Source of the DNA: Streptomyces sp. SLBN-118
GTDB taxonomy: Bacteria > Actinomycetota > Actinomycetes > Streptomycetales > Streptomycetaceae
Assembly: GCF_006715635.1 (NCBI RefSeq)
Contig: NZ_VFNP01000001.1
Span: forward strand, 2,728,001 to 2,792,000
Reading direction: 5' to 3'
Length of the DNA stretch: 64,000 nt
Shown here: piece by piece, positions 42,823-51,734 of the stretch
Numbering within the stretch: the first letter of the stretch is position 1
Layout of the letters: each line of letters opens with the position of its first letter
Notes under the pieces: generated by a model
Seen by the model: the letters and a program-made list of their open reading frames with translations, nothing else
Told to the model about the DNA's origin: nothing
Database searches by the model: none
Made by a program: the position numbers and the translations under genes

Positions 42823-44661
42823 CTGACTACTACTTTCCGGGATCTTGGGATCCTCCCCGAGACCGCCGAGGCCCTTGAGGCCGTCGGCATCATGACCCCG
42901 TTCCCCATCCAGGAGATGACACTCCCCGTCGCGCTCACCGGCACCGACGTCATCGGACAGGCCAAGACCGGCACGGGCAAGACCCTCGGTTTCGGCCTGC
43001 CGCTGCTGGAGCGTGTCACCGTCCCCGCGGACGTCGAGGCGGGCCGGGCGAAGCCCGAGCAGCTGACCGACGCCCCGCAGGCTCTTGTGGTCGTCCCCAC
43101 CCGCGAGCTGTGCACGCAGGTCACCAACGACCTGCTGACCGCCGGCAAGGTGCGTAACGTCCGCGTGCTCGCCATCTACGGCGGCCGTGCGTACGAACCC
43201 CAGGTCGAGGCGCTCAAAAAGGGCGTCGACGTGATCGTCGGCACCCCCGGCCGACTGCTCGACCTGGCCGGCCAGAAGAAGCTCGACCTCTCGCATGTGC
43301 GCGCGCTCGTCCTCGACGAGGCCGACGAGATGCTGGACCTGGGCTTCCTGCCCGACGTCGAGAAGATCATCCAGCGGCTTCCGGCGAAGCGCCAGACGAT
43401 GCTGTTCTCGGCGACCATGCCGGGTGCGGTCATCGGCCTCGCCCGCCGCTACATGTCGCAGCCGACACACATCCGCGCGACCTCGCCGGACGACGAGGGC
43501 GCGACCGTCGCGAACACCGCGCAGTACGTGTACCGCGCGCACTCCATGGACAAGCCGGAGCTGGTCTCCCGCATACTGCAGGCCGACGGCCGCGGCCTTG
43601 CGATGATCTTCTGCCGCACCAAGCGCACGGCGGCGGACATCGCCGAGCAGCTCCAGAGCCGCGGCTTCGCCTCCGGCGCGGTCCACGGCGACCTCGGCCA
43701 GGGCGCGCGCGAGCAGGCGCTTCGTGCCTTCCGCAACGGCAAGGTGGACGTCCTCGTCTGCACCGATGTCGCCGCGCGCGGCATCGATGTCGAGGGTGTG
43801 ACCCATGTCATCAATTACCAGTCGCCCGAGGACGAGAAGACCTACCTCCACCGCATCGGCCGCACCGGCCGCGCGGGGGCCAAGGGCATCGCGATCACAC
43901 TGGTCGACTGGGACGACATTCCGCGCTGGCAGCTGATCAACAAGGCGCTGGACCTGGGCTTCGGCGACCCGGTCGAGACGTACTCCACGTCGCCGCACCT
44001 GTTCGAGGAACTGAGCATCCCGGCGGACACCAAGGGCGTCCTGCCCCGCGCCGAGCGCACCCGCGCGGGTCTTGCGGCGGAGGAAGTCGAGGACCTGGGC
44101 GAGACGGGCGGCCGCGGCCGCAAATCCGCGCAGGCCACGGAGGAGCGGGCGCCTCGCGCACCGCGCACTCCGCGGCAGCGGCGCCGTACGCGCGGCGGCT
44201 CGACGCCCCAGGCGGCGGAGCCGATGGCCGAGGCGACGCCGGAGACCACGGAAGCGCCCGCGGAGCCCCGCGCCCCGCGGCGCCGGCGCCGCACCCGGGT
44301 GGGAGCGGCGACGACGGTCGTGGACACGGTCGAGGCGACCGACACGGTGGTCGAGGTTGAGGCCGAGGTCGAGGCCAAGCCCCGCCGCCGCACCCGCGCC
44401 ACCAAGCCGGTCGAGGTCGAGGTCACACCCGGGGCCGAGGCCGACGCGGTCGCCAAGCCCCGCCGCCGCACCCGCGCCACCAAGCCGGTCGAGGTCGAGG
44501 TCACACCCGAGGCCGAGGCCGACGCGGTCGCCAAGCCCCGCCGCCGCACCCGCGCCACCAAGCCGGTCGAGGTCGAGGTCACACCCGAGGCCGAGGCCGA
44601 CGCGGTCGCCAAGCCCCGCCGCCGCACCCGCACGGTGAAGGCAGCCCAGCCCGAGAGCTGA
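42823..44661 (+). CDS. DEAD-box ATP-dependent RNA helicase with Arg/Pro-rich repeat tail
   Basis: The 612-aa protein begins LTTTFRDLGILPETAEALEA and has the full helicase set: Q-motif TPFPIQEMTLP, Walker A AKTGTGKT, PTRELC, LDEADEMLDLGF, LFSATMPG, then ARGID and HRIGRTGRAG. It remodels RNA, likely in ribosome assembly or decay. The C-terminal ~200 residues are disordered and basic, with a 26-residue repeat. No ATG/GTG/TTG fits the conserved N-terminus: CTG 42823 with AGAAGAGG about eight bases upstream is best, while ATG 42679 would add 48 residues without coding character. Confidence 0.92.
   Translation: MTTTFRDLGILPETAEALEAVGIMTPFPIQEMTLPVALTGTDVIGQAKTGTGKTLGFGLPLLERVTVPADVEAGRAKPEQLTDAPQALVVVPTRELCTQVTNDLLTAGKVRNVRVLAIYGGRAYEPQVEALKKGVDVIVGTPGRLLDLAGQKKLDLSHVRALVLDEADEMLDLGFLPDVEKIIQRLPAKRQTMLFSATMPGAVIGLARRYMSQPTHIRATSPDDEGATVANTAQYVYRAHSMDKPELVSRILQADGRGLAMIFCRTKRTAADIAEQLQSRGFASGAVHGDLGQGAREQALRAFRNGKVDVLVCTDVAARGIDVEGVTHVINYQSPEDEKTYLHRIGRTGRAGAKGIAITLVDWDDIPRWQLINKALDLGFGDPVETYSTSPHLFEELSIPADTKGVLPRAERTRAGLAAEEVEDLGETGGRGRKSAQATEERAPRAPRTPRQRRRTRGGSTPQAAEPMAEATPETTEAPAEPRAPRRRRRTRVGAATTVVDTVEATDTVVEVEAEVEAKPRRRTRATKPVEVEVTPGAEADAVAKPRRRTRATKPVEVEVTPEAEADAVAKPRRRTRATKPVEVEVTPEAEADAVAKPRRRTRTVKAAQPES
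44374..44640 (+). repeat. 78-bp tandem repeat in the helicase tail
   Basis: A 78-bp unit encoding AKPRRRTRATKPVEVEVTP plus EAEADAV begins at 44374, 44452 and 44530, with a partial fourth at 44608. Copies two and three are identical at the protein level; copy one has Gly for Glu. The unit is RNA-binding in character (RRRTR) and its number is likely to vary between strains. Confidence 0.92.
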
Positions 44662-44669
44662 CGCACCAA

Positions 44670-44713
44670 CGCCGATGGCCCGGTTTCCCCGCGAGGGGGC
44701 CGGGCCATCGGCG
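44670..44713. terminator. Strong hairpin terminator after the helicase gene
   Basis: CGCCGATGGCCCGG (44670-44683) pairs perfectly with CCGGGCCATCGGCG (44700-44713), 14 bp, 9 nt after the stop. Confidence 0.85.
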
Positions 44714-44773
44714 TGTGGGACGCGGGTCGGGGCGGAGCGCCGGTCGAGGCCGGGACCCCGTTAGCCTCGTCGC

Positions 44774-45628
44774 ATGAGCCGGCCGCCCTTCTTCGCCCCG
44801 CCCTCCTGCGCGCTCCCCCGCGATCTCGCCACCGCGCGCGGCACGTTCGCCGTCCTCGATGCGCAGCCCAGCGGTCAGCCCCACAAAGGCACCGCCCTCC
44901 TCCTGCCCGGGTACACCGGGAGCAAGGAGGACTTCATCGCACTGCTCGAGCCCCTCACCGAGGCCGGTTACCGCGTTGTCGCCGTCGACGGGCGCGGGCA
45001 GTACGAGACCGGTGGCCCCGAGGACCAACAGTCTTACGCCCAGGCCGAGTTGGCCCGCGATGTGCTGGCGCAGGCCCAGGCGGTCCAGGACGGCCCGGTC
45101 CACCTCCTCGGGCACTCGCTCGGCGGACAGATCGCCCGCGCCGCCGTCCTCGTCGACCCCGTCCCCTTCCGCACCCTGACCCTCGTGTCCTCCGGGCCCG
45201 CGCAGATCTCGCCCGCCCAGCAGCAGAAGGTGAGGATGCTCAGCGACGCACTCGCGGTGATGAGCATGGACGAGGTGTGGCAGGCGATGAAGGCGCTCGA
45301 CCCGCCCGAGGACGCGGACACCGACCCCACCAACGGCGAGGACCTGCGCCGGCGCTGGCTGCGCCACAACCCGTCCCAGTTGATCGCCACCGGCCGCGCC
45401 CTGACCGTGGAGCCCGACCGGGTCGACGCGCTCGCCGCCGTACAGCCGCTGCCGAAGCTTGTGCTGTCGGGCGAGCGCGACGACACCTGGCCGGTACCGC
45501 TGCTGGACGCGATGGCACAACGTCTGGACGCCCGCCGGACGGTCATCGCGGGTGCCGAGCACTCGCCGAACACCGACCGCCCCGCCGAGACGGCGGCAGC
45601 ACTGGTGTCGTTCTGGGATCAGTACTGA
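44774..45628 (+). CDS. Alpha/beta hydrolase
   Basis: The 284-aa enzyme shows LLLPGYTGSKEDF, VVAVDGRGQYETGG, nucleophile elbow LLGHSLGGQIAR, acid in LVLSGERDDTWP and His in AGAEHSPNTDRP. No signal peptide is present. The substrate is unknown. ATG 44774 begins MSRPPFFAPPSCALPRDL. Its 3' end overlaps that of the convergent NYN gene by 10 nt. Confidence 0.9.
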   Translation: MSRPPFFAPPSCALPRDLATARGTFAVLDAQPSGQPHKGTALLLPGYTGSKEDFIALLEPLTEAGYRVVAVDGRGQYETGGPEDQQSYAQAELARDVLAQAQAVQDGPVHLLGHSLGGQIARAAVLVDPVPFRTLTLVSSGPAQISPAQQQKVRMLSDALAVMSMDEVWQAMKALDPPEDADTDPTNGEDLRRRWLRHNPSQLIATGRALTVEPDRVDALAAVQPLPKLVLSGERDDTWPVPLLDAMAQRLDARRTVIAGAEHSPNTDRPAETAAALVSFWDQY

Positions 45629-46518
45629 GCCTGCAGGTGCTGCCAGAACCCGTCCCGCAGCGCCCGCCTCAGCACGGCGTGCCCCCGCAGTGAGCGCTGC
45701 AGCAACTTCTCCGCCTCGATGAGCAGGTCCTGATCCACGGGCCCGGGCAGGTAGGGATGGCCGGGCAACAGCTCCGCCATCTGCTCGCGCCCCCGCTCCG
45801 CCAGCCAGGTCGCGGCGATCTGCGCGCCCACAAAGCGCACCTCGTCACGTGACGGGGGCGGCGCGCCCTCGTTCTCGTACGTCGTGACCGGGCGGCGGGT
45901 GATGTAGGGACGGCAGAAGTCGAGGTCGAACGTCCGCTGACTGTCGACCTCCCACAGCAGAGGTTCGGCCTGGTTGCGCCCCTCCCCCGCCTCGATGCCC
46001 CACAGATGGACCCGTGCCCCGTACCCCTGCGCTGCCTCGACCGCCGAGACCAGGTCCTCGTCGCCGCCGACGAGGGCCGCGTCGCTGATCGCGCGGTGGC
46101 GGGCGAGTGACTCCAGGTCCGTACGGATGAGTGAGTCGACGCCCTTCTGCTGGTTGTTCGCGTTGAGATTGCCCAGGCGCACCTTGACGTCCGGCAGCTC
46201 GGCGATGGACTGCTGCTCGCTGGTGTGGATACGGCGGCGGGCGCCGTCGTACCAGTACACCCGCAGCAGCCTGCTGTCCGCGAAGATCGTGCGGGCCTTG
46301 TCGATGAAGGCCTCGATCAGCCCCTCGGCATCCAGGTCGAAGGAACGCCGGTCCTCGGTGCCCGCAACAAGCAACCCGGCCGCAGCATAGACGTAACCGG
46401 CATCGACGAAGATGGCATGGGTAGAAGGGGTCTTGGCGACCTCGGCGAGCATGCGATGGAGCAGCTCGTTGGTGCGCTCCAGGCGGGCACTGATCTCGTT
46501 GATCTCTGCATCGTTCAT
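45619..46518 (-). CDS. NYN-domain (LabA/DUF88-like) predicted ribonuclease
   Basis: The 299-aa protein has a NYN/PIN-like core with the acidic residues in place: THAIFVDAGYVYAAAG, QQKGVDSLIRTDLESL and AALVGGDEDLVSAVEAA. Such domains are metal-dependent RNases acting on structured RNA. An N-terminal helix (EINEISARLERTNELLHRML) may be a coiled coil, and the C-terminal ~90 residues form a helical extension. ATG 46518 is followed directly by MNDAEINEIS. It is divergent from the 50-aa conserved protein gene. Confidence 0.88.
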   Translation of the reverse strand: MNDAEINEISARLERTNELLHRMLAEVAKTPSTHAIFVDAGYVYAAAGLLVAGTEDRRSFDLDAEGLIEAFIDKARTIFADSRLLRVYWYDGARRRIHTSEQQSIAELPDVKVRLGNLNANNQQKGVDSLIRTDLESLARHRAISDAALVGGDEDLVSAVEAAQGYGARVHLWGIEAGEGRNQAEPLLWEVDSQRTFDLDFCRPYITRRPVTTYENEGAPPPSRDEVRFVGAQIAATWLAERGREQMAELLPGHPYLPGPVDQDLLIEAEKLLQRSLRGHAVLRRALRDGFWQHLQAQY

Positions 46519-46691
46519 ACGAGGTTCATTCTCCGTGGCCCCGCCTTCACCTGCCAGTAGTTAGGCATCCGAAAAATTTCCTTAGCGTAGGGAATGTTTG
46601 TAGGGTGCATACCGTTGAACCACAACAGAACACACACGGACAACCGTCCCCATCAGTTCTCCAGCAGGAGGATCAGACGAAGGGAGAAGCC

Positions 46692-46844
46692 TTGCGCTTC
46701 GAGATCATGCGACTCAACGACGTCGACGGCACCGCCGTGGACAGCACCGTTGTAGACGCCGCCTCCGTCAACCGGATCGTGCAGCAGGCCGCCTCGATCG
46801 GCCAGCGCATCTACATCCGACCCGCCGAAACGACGGCCTCGTAA
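46692..46844 (+). CDS. Small conserved protein (50 aa)
   Basis: TTG 46692 lies six bases after AAGGGAG and starts LRFEIMRLNDVDGTAVDSTV, ending QRIYIRPAETTAS. The alternative start at 46605 extends into non-coding sequence. A short protein of this form seems conserved among streptomycetes at this position by recollection; no function is known. A perfect palindromic terminator follows. Confidence 0.75.
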   Translation: MRFEIMRLNDVDGTAVDSTVVDAASVNRIVQQAASIGQRIYIRPAETTAS

Positions 46845-46873
46845 CGCTTCATGACGTTGTGATGTGACGCACC

Positions 46874-46905
46874 GCGCCCCCGTACGGATATCCGTACGGG
46901 GGCGC
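46874..46905. terminator. Perfect palindromic terminator between convergent genes
   Basis: GCGCCCCCGTACGGAT (46874-46889) is followed at once by its reverse complement (46890-46905), a 32-nt perfect palindrome lying between the stops of the 50-aa gene and marC. It should work in both directions. Confidence 0.85.
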
Positions 46906-46924
46906 TCTGTGTGGCAGCGGCAGT

Positions 46925-47530
46925 TCAGGAGCTCTGGATCACCTGGGTGACGCCGTTGATGATCTGCTGCACGGCGATCGCCGAGAGCATCATTCCCGCT
47001 AGCCGGGTCACGAGCACCACGCCGCCGTCCTTGATCAGCCGGATGATCAGCAGCGAGTAGCGCATGGTCAGCCAGAGCACCACATGCATCGCGACGATCG
47101 CGGCCCACACGGCCACCTGCTGGCTCGGGCCGTCGGCGTGCTGCACGGCCAGAATCACCGACACGATCGCGCCGGGCCCGGCGAGCAGCGGCATGCCCAG
47201 CGGTACGAGCGCGACATTGACGTCCTTCGTCTGCTGGGGCTCGTCCGTCTTGCCGGTCAGCAGGTCGAGCGCGATGAGCAGCAGGAGCAGACCGCCCGCG
47301 ATCATCAGCGCGGGAACGGAGACATGGAGATAGTCCAGGATCTGCTGGCCGAGGATGCCGAAGACGGTGATCACGCCGAAGGCGACGGCGACGGCCTGCC
47401 AGGCCATGCGGCGCTGCACCTTGGCGGGCCGGCCGGAGGTCAGCGCGAGGAAGATCGGAGTGATCCCGGGGGGATCCATGATGACAAAGAGGGTCAGGAA
47501 GAGAGAGCCGAATATGGCAGCGTCGAACAC
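46925..47530 (-). CDS. MarC family integral membrane protein
   Basis: The 201-aa protein has six predicted helices in the MarC pattern, starting AIFGSLFLTLFVIMDPPGIT with the conserved DPPG, and LGMPLLAGPGAIVSVILAV in the middle. MarC proteins (once thought antibiotic-related) have no established substrate. The start at 47530 fits the family N-terminus. It is separated by 250 nt from the PHP gene on the same strand. Confidence 0.92.
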   Translation of the reverse strand: MFDAAIFGSLFLTLFVIMDPPGITPIFLALTSGRPAKVQRRMAWQAVAVAFGVITVFGILGQQILDYLHVSVPALMIAGGLLLLLIALDLLTGKTDEPQQTKDVNVALVPLGMPLLAGPGAIVSVILAVQHADGPSQQVAVWAAIVAMHVVLWLTMRYSLLIIRLIKDGGVVLVTRLAGMMLSAIAVQQIINGVTQVIQSS

Positions 47531-47780
47531 GGTGAGGGCCCTAGCGGGAAGAGGGGCGGACAGGGAAGGGCGGGGCGGGGGGCCGGGCAGGCCCTGGGGA
47601 GTGTCGTCAAAGTAGCGTCGACCGCTCGAAGGGCGGCCCGTCGGAGTCTGGTACGTGCCGTCGCAAGGCGGAGAAAGAACGCGGAGCGGCGGCGACGGAC
47701 GACGACGCAGCGTGGGGACACCTCCCGTGCCGAAGGGCTAAGCGGGAGTGCGTCGCGGGGCAGACGGGACGCTGCGCGAC

Positions 47781-48644
47781 CTAGGCCGGGCGTCCGCCCG
47801 TGCCCGGCACCGGGAACGCGCCCGTCGCCCGGCGGGTGATCTCGCCGTAGATCTCAGGGTCGGTGGTGAACTCCCCGAGCCGGCATGCCTTGCGGCTGCC
47901 GTGGTAGTCACTGGATCCGGTGCCCAGCAGGCCGAGGTCGGCGGCCAGTGGGCGCAGCCGGGCGCGCGCCGCCTCGTCGTGGTCGATGTGGTCGATCTCG
48001 ATGCCGTCGAGACCTGCCGCGGCAAGTTCCGCGATCGCGCTCTCGGGCACCGTGCGGCCGCGCTTGACTGCGAGGGGGTGCGCGAAGACGGTGACACCGC
48101 CGGCGGCCTTGACCAGTCGGATCGCCGTGAAGGGGTCCAGCTCGTGCTTGGTGATGTGCGCACGGCCGCCGTCGGCGATCCACTCCGTGGTGAACGCGTC
48201 GGAGACGGTGGGCACGACGCCGAGTTCGACCAGCGCGGAGGCGATGTGCGGGCGGCCGACCGAACCCTCTCCGGCGATACGGGCGACCTGCGACCACTCG
48301 ACGGGGACACCCAACTCCTGGAGCTTGGCCACCATGGCCTGGGCGCGCGGCACCCGGTCGTCCCGTACGAGCTCACGCTCCCGCAGCAGGTCCGGCTCGT
48401 CGGCGTCGAAGAGATACGCCAGCAGATGCAGGCTCACCCCGTCGATACGGCAGGAGAGTTCGGCACCGGTGACCAGGGTCATGCCCTCGGGGAGCGCGGC
48501 GATCGCCTCGGCGTGGCCGCGGGTGGTGTCGTGGTCGGTGAGCGCGACGACGTCCAGTCCGGCCGCCGCGGCGTTACGTACCAGCTCGGCCGGGGTGTCC
48601 GTACCGTCCGATGCCGTGGAGTGGGTGTGCAGATCGATGCGCAC
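47781..48644 (-). CDS. PHP-domain phosphoesterase
   Basis: The 287-aa protein starts VRIDLHTHSTASDGTDTPAE with the first PHP metal motif (HTH), then DVVALTDHDTTRGH, a His/Glu middle (TGAELSC; VFAHPLAV) and the end motif TGSSDYHGSRK. Members are metal phosphoesterases, for instance 3',5'-nucleoside bisphosphatases that remove pAp. GTG 48644 is preferred as it starts the conserved core; GTG 48668 adds eight residues. It is cytoplasmic and lies after the zinc-ribbon gene. Confidence 0.9.
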   Translation of the reverse strand: MRIDLHTHSTASDGTDTPAELVRNAAAAGLDVVALTDHDTTRGHAEAIAALPEGMTLVTGAELSCRIDGVSLHLLAYLFDADEPDLLRERELVRDDRVPRAQAMVAKLQELGVPVEWSQVARIAGEGSVGRPHIASALVELGVVPTVSDAFTTEWIADGGRAHITKHELDPFTAIRLVKAAGGVTVFAHPLAVKRGRTVPESAIAELAAAGLDGIEIDHIDHDEAARARLRPLAADLGLLGTGSSDYHGSRKACRLGEFTTDPEIYGEITRRATGAFPVPGTGGRPA

Positions 48645-48759
48645 GACGCGTGACTCCAGGGTGGGCACTTCCCAGGCGTAGCTCTGGGGGCGGACGGACG
48701 GGGGACGGTCCAGTGTATCGGGGATTCGAACAACCCCGGTCAGCCCCCGTCAGCCCGGT

Positions 48760-49398
48760 TCACGAGAGCAGGCGGGGCGACAGCGCCCCGCAGGGCAGCA
48801 GCTCCACTTCCGCGCCCGCGTCCCGCAGATCCGTCAGCACCAGCTCGTCGTAGAGGAGCAGCCCGGTCTGTTCGGGCCAGACGATCGCCCACAGCCACAG
48901 CCCCCGCGCCTCGCCGGCGAACACCGCGCGGTCGTCGGGCGCGTCGGCGACATGCCACAGCGGTGTGGGGCGGCCGGCGGCGAGGACCTTGGCCTGCGAC
49001 GGCTTGTCGACGCAGATGTGCGGGCCGGGGTCCGGGCCGTCCATCCCCGCGTAGCGCGCCCCGAGACCGACGCCCAGTTCCTCGGCGACCAGCAGTAGTT
49101 CACCTATGCCGCCGAGCGGGCCGGGGCCCGAGCAGGCCACCGCGGTCGCGCGGCCTCCGCTGCGGTCGTCGCCCGCGTAGGCGACTCCGGTGAAGAGCCA
49201 GCCGACGGGCAGCGGCCAGGGCATCCAGACGGGGACTTTCGCGCGGTGCACCACGACACCGAGGGCCTCGACGCTGGGCGGGATCACCGGCTGCAGCGGG
49301 TGCACGGCGCCGTGCACGTCGCACTGCCAGGAGTCGGCAAAGAGACCGGGCGCCCTGACCCGGCCACCGCACTTCGGGCAACTGGGTTCGCCCCTCAT
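48760..49398 (-). CDS. Conserved actinobacterial protein with N-terminal zinc ribbon
   Basis: The 212-aa protein starts MRGEPSCPKCGGRVRAPGLF with CxxC and a later CDVH, probably one zinc site. The rest contains HRAKVPVWMPWPLPVGWLFTG-type hydrophobic stretches and LLLVAEELGVGLGARYAG, without known catalytic residues. It resembles a conserved Streptomyces family (I believe DUF6758). It precedes the PHP gene in the same direction. Confidence 0.75.
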   Translation of the reverse strand: MRGEPSCPKCGGRVRAPGLFADSWQCDVHGAVHPLQPVIPPSVEALGVVVHRAKVPVWMPWPLPVGWLFTGVAYAGDDRSGGRATAVACSGPGPLGGIGELLLVAEELGVGLGARYAGMDGPDPGPHICVDKPSQAKVLAAGRPTPLWHVADAPDDRAVFAGEARGLWLWAIVWPEQTGLLLYDELVLTDLRDAGAEVELLPCGALSPRLLS

Positions 49399-49569
49399 AG
49401 CGCCCCACGGTCCTCCCCGGCCGTCGTCGCGTCAAGGACGATCACCCGTCCGGCGTGTGCGGACGGCCTTCGGCCGACGCAGAGGGGGGACGGCGTGACC
49501 GTTGTCGCACACCGGCCTTCGCCAACTGACCCTCGTCAGTACTGAGTTCAGTGCGGAGTCAGTGCGAGC

Positions 49570-50166
49570 TCAGTCCAGGGCCACCGACCTGCGCAGCGGA
49601 TCGCGCAGGTCGGTTCCGTGCGTCAGCCAGCGCTCCTGGAGCTCCTGCGCGCCGTGCACCCGCTTCCAGGCCGCCTCGTTCGACGTCATCGGCAGCAGCG
49701 GCAGAAAGCGCACCGGGTCCAGCGGCGCATCCAGTTCCAGATCTTCGACAAGACCGCCCGGCTCCGCGACGAGCACAGAGCTGAACGGGGCGGACGGCCA
49801 CAGCGGACCTCCGACGTCCAGCGAGGCGCCGGGCGCCACGACCACGCCCTCGACCTGCGGCGACGCGGCGAGCACGGCGAGCGGGCGCAGCACCTTGTCG
49901 GTGTCCGCGAGCCCGCCCCGTACGGAAAGGACCAGCTCCGCGCGCGGCCCCTTCACCGGGTCGGCGAGCGCCGCCGTGGGGTCCGTCATGGGGTGCGCGG
50001 ACATGCCCAGGGTGGCGTAGCGCACGATGTCCCCGTCGCCGTCGCGATCCATGAAGCGGAGCACCTCGATGCGTTCCGTCCCGAGGAAGGTCACCGCGGC
50101 GCGCGCGTCCGGCTCACCAAGTGCCGTGCGCAGCCTGGCCTCGACCAGAGCAAGAACTTCTTCCAT
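49570..50166 (-). CDS. Suppressor-of-fused (SUFU) domain protein
   Basis: The 198-aa protein has a SUFU-like fold pattern: FLGTERIEVLRFMDRDG, YATLGMSAHPM, RAELVLSVRGG and a late FLPLLPMTSNEAAWKRVHGA typical of bacterial SUFU proteins, which often act as immunity proteins or adaptors. ATG 50166 begins MEEVLALVEARL. It is divergent from the CorA leader region. No toxin gene is adjacent, so a general role is likely. Confidence 0.82.
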   Translation of the reverse strand: MEEVLALVEARLRTALGEPDARAAVTFLGTERIEVLRFMDRDGDGDIVRYATLGMSAHPMTDPTAALADPVKGPRAELVLSVRGGLADTDKVLRPLAVLAASPQVEGVVVAPGASLDVGGPLWPSAPFSSVLVAEPGGLVEDLELDAPLDPVRFLPLLPMTSNEAAWKRVHGAQELQERWLTHGTDLRDPLRRSVALD

Positions 50167-50386
50167 GTCGCGAGCATAAAGCGCGTATAGAACGGGCAAA
50201 CGAAGGGATTGGCCCTCTGTCGGCTGATAGTCTTGGCCGCTGGTCGGGACAGCACGCCGGTGGGGGCACCCCAGGCGGAGTTCCGGGGAACTGCTCCCGG
50301 TCCCGGCGACACGTCATCCCTTACGGGGGACCGGCAGGAGGAGGTGGGGTCTGCGGTGGATCGAAGTCGACCGTGCAGTACCAACC

Positions 50387-50476
50387 GCTCTTCCGCACGA
50401 CACCTCTCCTTGGTGATCTGAGGCCTTCCCGCACGGGGCCCGCGGCTTTCGCACGACGGAAGAGCACTTCGTTTTT
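50387..50476 (+). promoter_or_regulatory. Structured leader upstream of corA with possible attenuator
   Basis: GCTCTTCCG (50387-50395) can pair with CGGAAGAGC (50457-50465), closing a 61-nt branched loop, and a T5 run follows at 50472-50476. Inside are CCTC/GAGG and the repeated TTC(C)GCACGAC. The layout fits an intrinsic terminator or riboswitch expression platform 130 nt before the magnesium-transporter gene. It does not match the M-box consensus I know. Confidence 0.4.
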
Positions 50477-50605
50477 GCCTGTCTGTAGCGAACGCCGTCA
50501 CCGCGAATCCCGCGGTGCCGCCCGCTTTGCGGACGTATGCATCACGTCCCCATTCCGGGCTGTGCCACGCCACTCGCCGACGGCCTCTCCGTGAAGGAGC
50601 CCGCC

Positions 50606-51721
50606 ATGTCGATGATCCGTGACCTGCGCGCAGCAGTGCGCCCGGCCCTGCGCAAGAGCAGCGCCCCGTACAACACGTACGACACCACCCGCGACCCGTC
50701 CGCCTCCAGTGCCGTCGTCGACTGCGCGGTCTACCGCGACGGGAAGCGGCTGGACACCGACCACTGCCAGACGCCGCACGAGGCGATGCTGCGGGTGCGT
50801 GAGGGCGGCGGCTTCGCGTGGATCGGGCTGCATGAGCCGACGGAAGCGGAATTCGCGGGGATCGCGGCGGAGTTCGGGCTGCACCCGCTGGCTGTCGAGG
50901 ACGCGGTCCACGCCCACCAGAGGCCCAAGCTGGAGCGGTACGACGACACCCTGTTCACCGTCTTCAAGACGATCCACTACGTCGAGCACGCCGAGCTCAC
51001 GGCGACGAGCGAGGTCGTAGAGACCGGTGAGGTGATGTGCTTCACCGGCCGGGACTTCGTCATCACGGTGCGCCACGGCGGCAAGGGCTCGCTGCGGGCG
51101 CTGCGGCACGGGCTGCAGAAGGACGCCGAGCTGCTCGCCAAAGGACCGTCGGCGGTACTGCACGCCATCGCGGACCATGTCGTCGACGGCTACATCGCGG
51201 TGGCCGCGGCGGTGCAGGACGACATCGACGAGGTCGAGATCGATGTCTTCTCGGCGCCCGCGAAAGGCAGCCCGCGGGGCAGCGACGCGGGGCGGATCTA
51301 CCAGCTCAAGCGCGAGGTGCTGGAGTTCAAGCGGGCCGTTTCCCCGCTGCTGCGGCCGATGCAGCTGCTGAGCGAGCGGCCGATGCGGCTGGTCGACCCG
51401 GACATCCAGAAGTACTTCCGCGATGTCGCCGACCACCTCGCCCGGGTGCAGGAAGAGGTCATCGGCTTCGACGAGCTGCTCAACTCCATCCTCCAGGCCA
51501 ATCTGGCGCAGGCGACCGTCGCGCAGAACGAGGACATGCGCAAGATCACCTCCTGGGCGGCGATCATCGCCGTGCCCACGGCGGTCTGCGGGGTGTACGG
51601 CATGAACTTCGACCACATGCCCGAGCTGCACTGGAAGTACGGCTATCCCATGGTGCTCACCGGCATCATCGGGCTCTGCCTCGCCATCCACCGCACCCTC
51701 AAGCGCAACGGCTGGCTGTAG
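50606..51721 (+). CDS. corA: CorA-family magnesium/cobalt transporter
   Basis: The 371-aa protein has a large cytoplasmic N-terminal funnel (WIGLHEPTEAEFAGIA, LAVEDAVHAHQRPKLERYDD), a long stalk helix region and two C-terminal membrane helices with the signature YGMNFDHMPELHWKYGYP between them. It forms a pentameric Mg2+ channel. ATG 50606 follows GAAGGAG by six bases; the frame to 50537 is rejected. The 439-nt gap before it carries a structured leader. Confidence 0.93.
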   Translation: MSMIRDLRAAVRPALRKSSAPYNTYDTTRDPSASSAVVDCAVYRDGKRLDTDHCQTPHEAMLRVREGGGFAWIGLHEPTEAEFAGIAAEFGLHPLAVEDAVHAHQRPKLERYDDTLFTVFKTIHYVEHAELTATSEVVETGEVMCFTGRDFVITVRHGGKGSLRALRHGLQKDAELLAKGPSAVLHAIADHVVDGYIAVAAAVQDDIDEVEIDVFSAPAKGSPRGSDAGRIYQLKREVLEFKRAVSPLLRPMQLLSERPMRLVDPDIQKYFRDVADHLARVQEEVIGFDELLNSILQANLAQATVAQNEDMRKITSWAAIIAVPTAVCGVYGMNFDHMPELHWKYGYPMVLTGIIGLCLAIHRTLKRNGWL

Positions 51722-51734
51722 ATAGGCTGCCCGC

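Noticed and set aside
49570..50166. SUFU protein as part of a toxin-immunity pair
   Set aside because: No polymorphic toxin or secretion marker lies beside it; neighbours are housekeeping genes.
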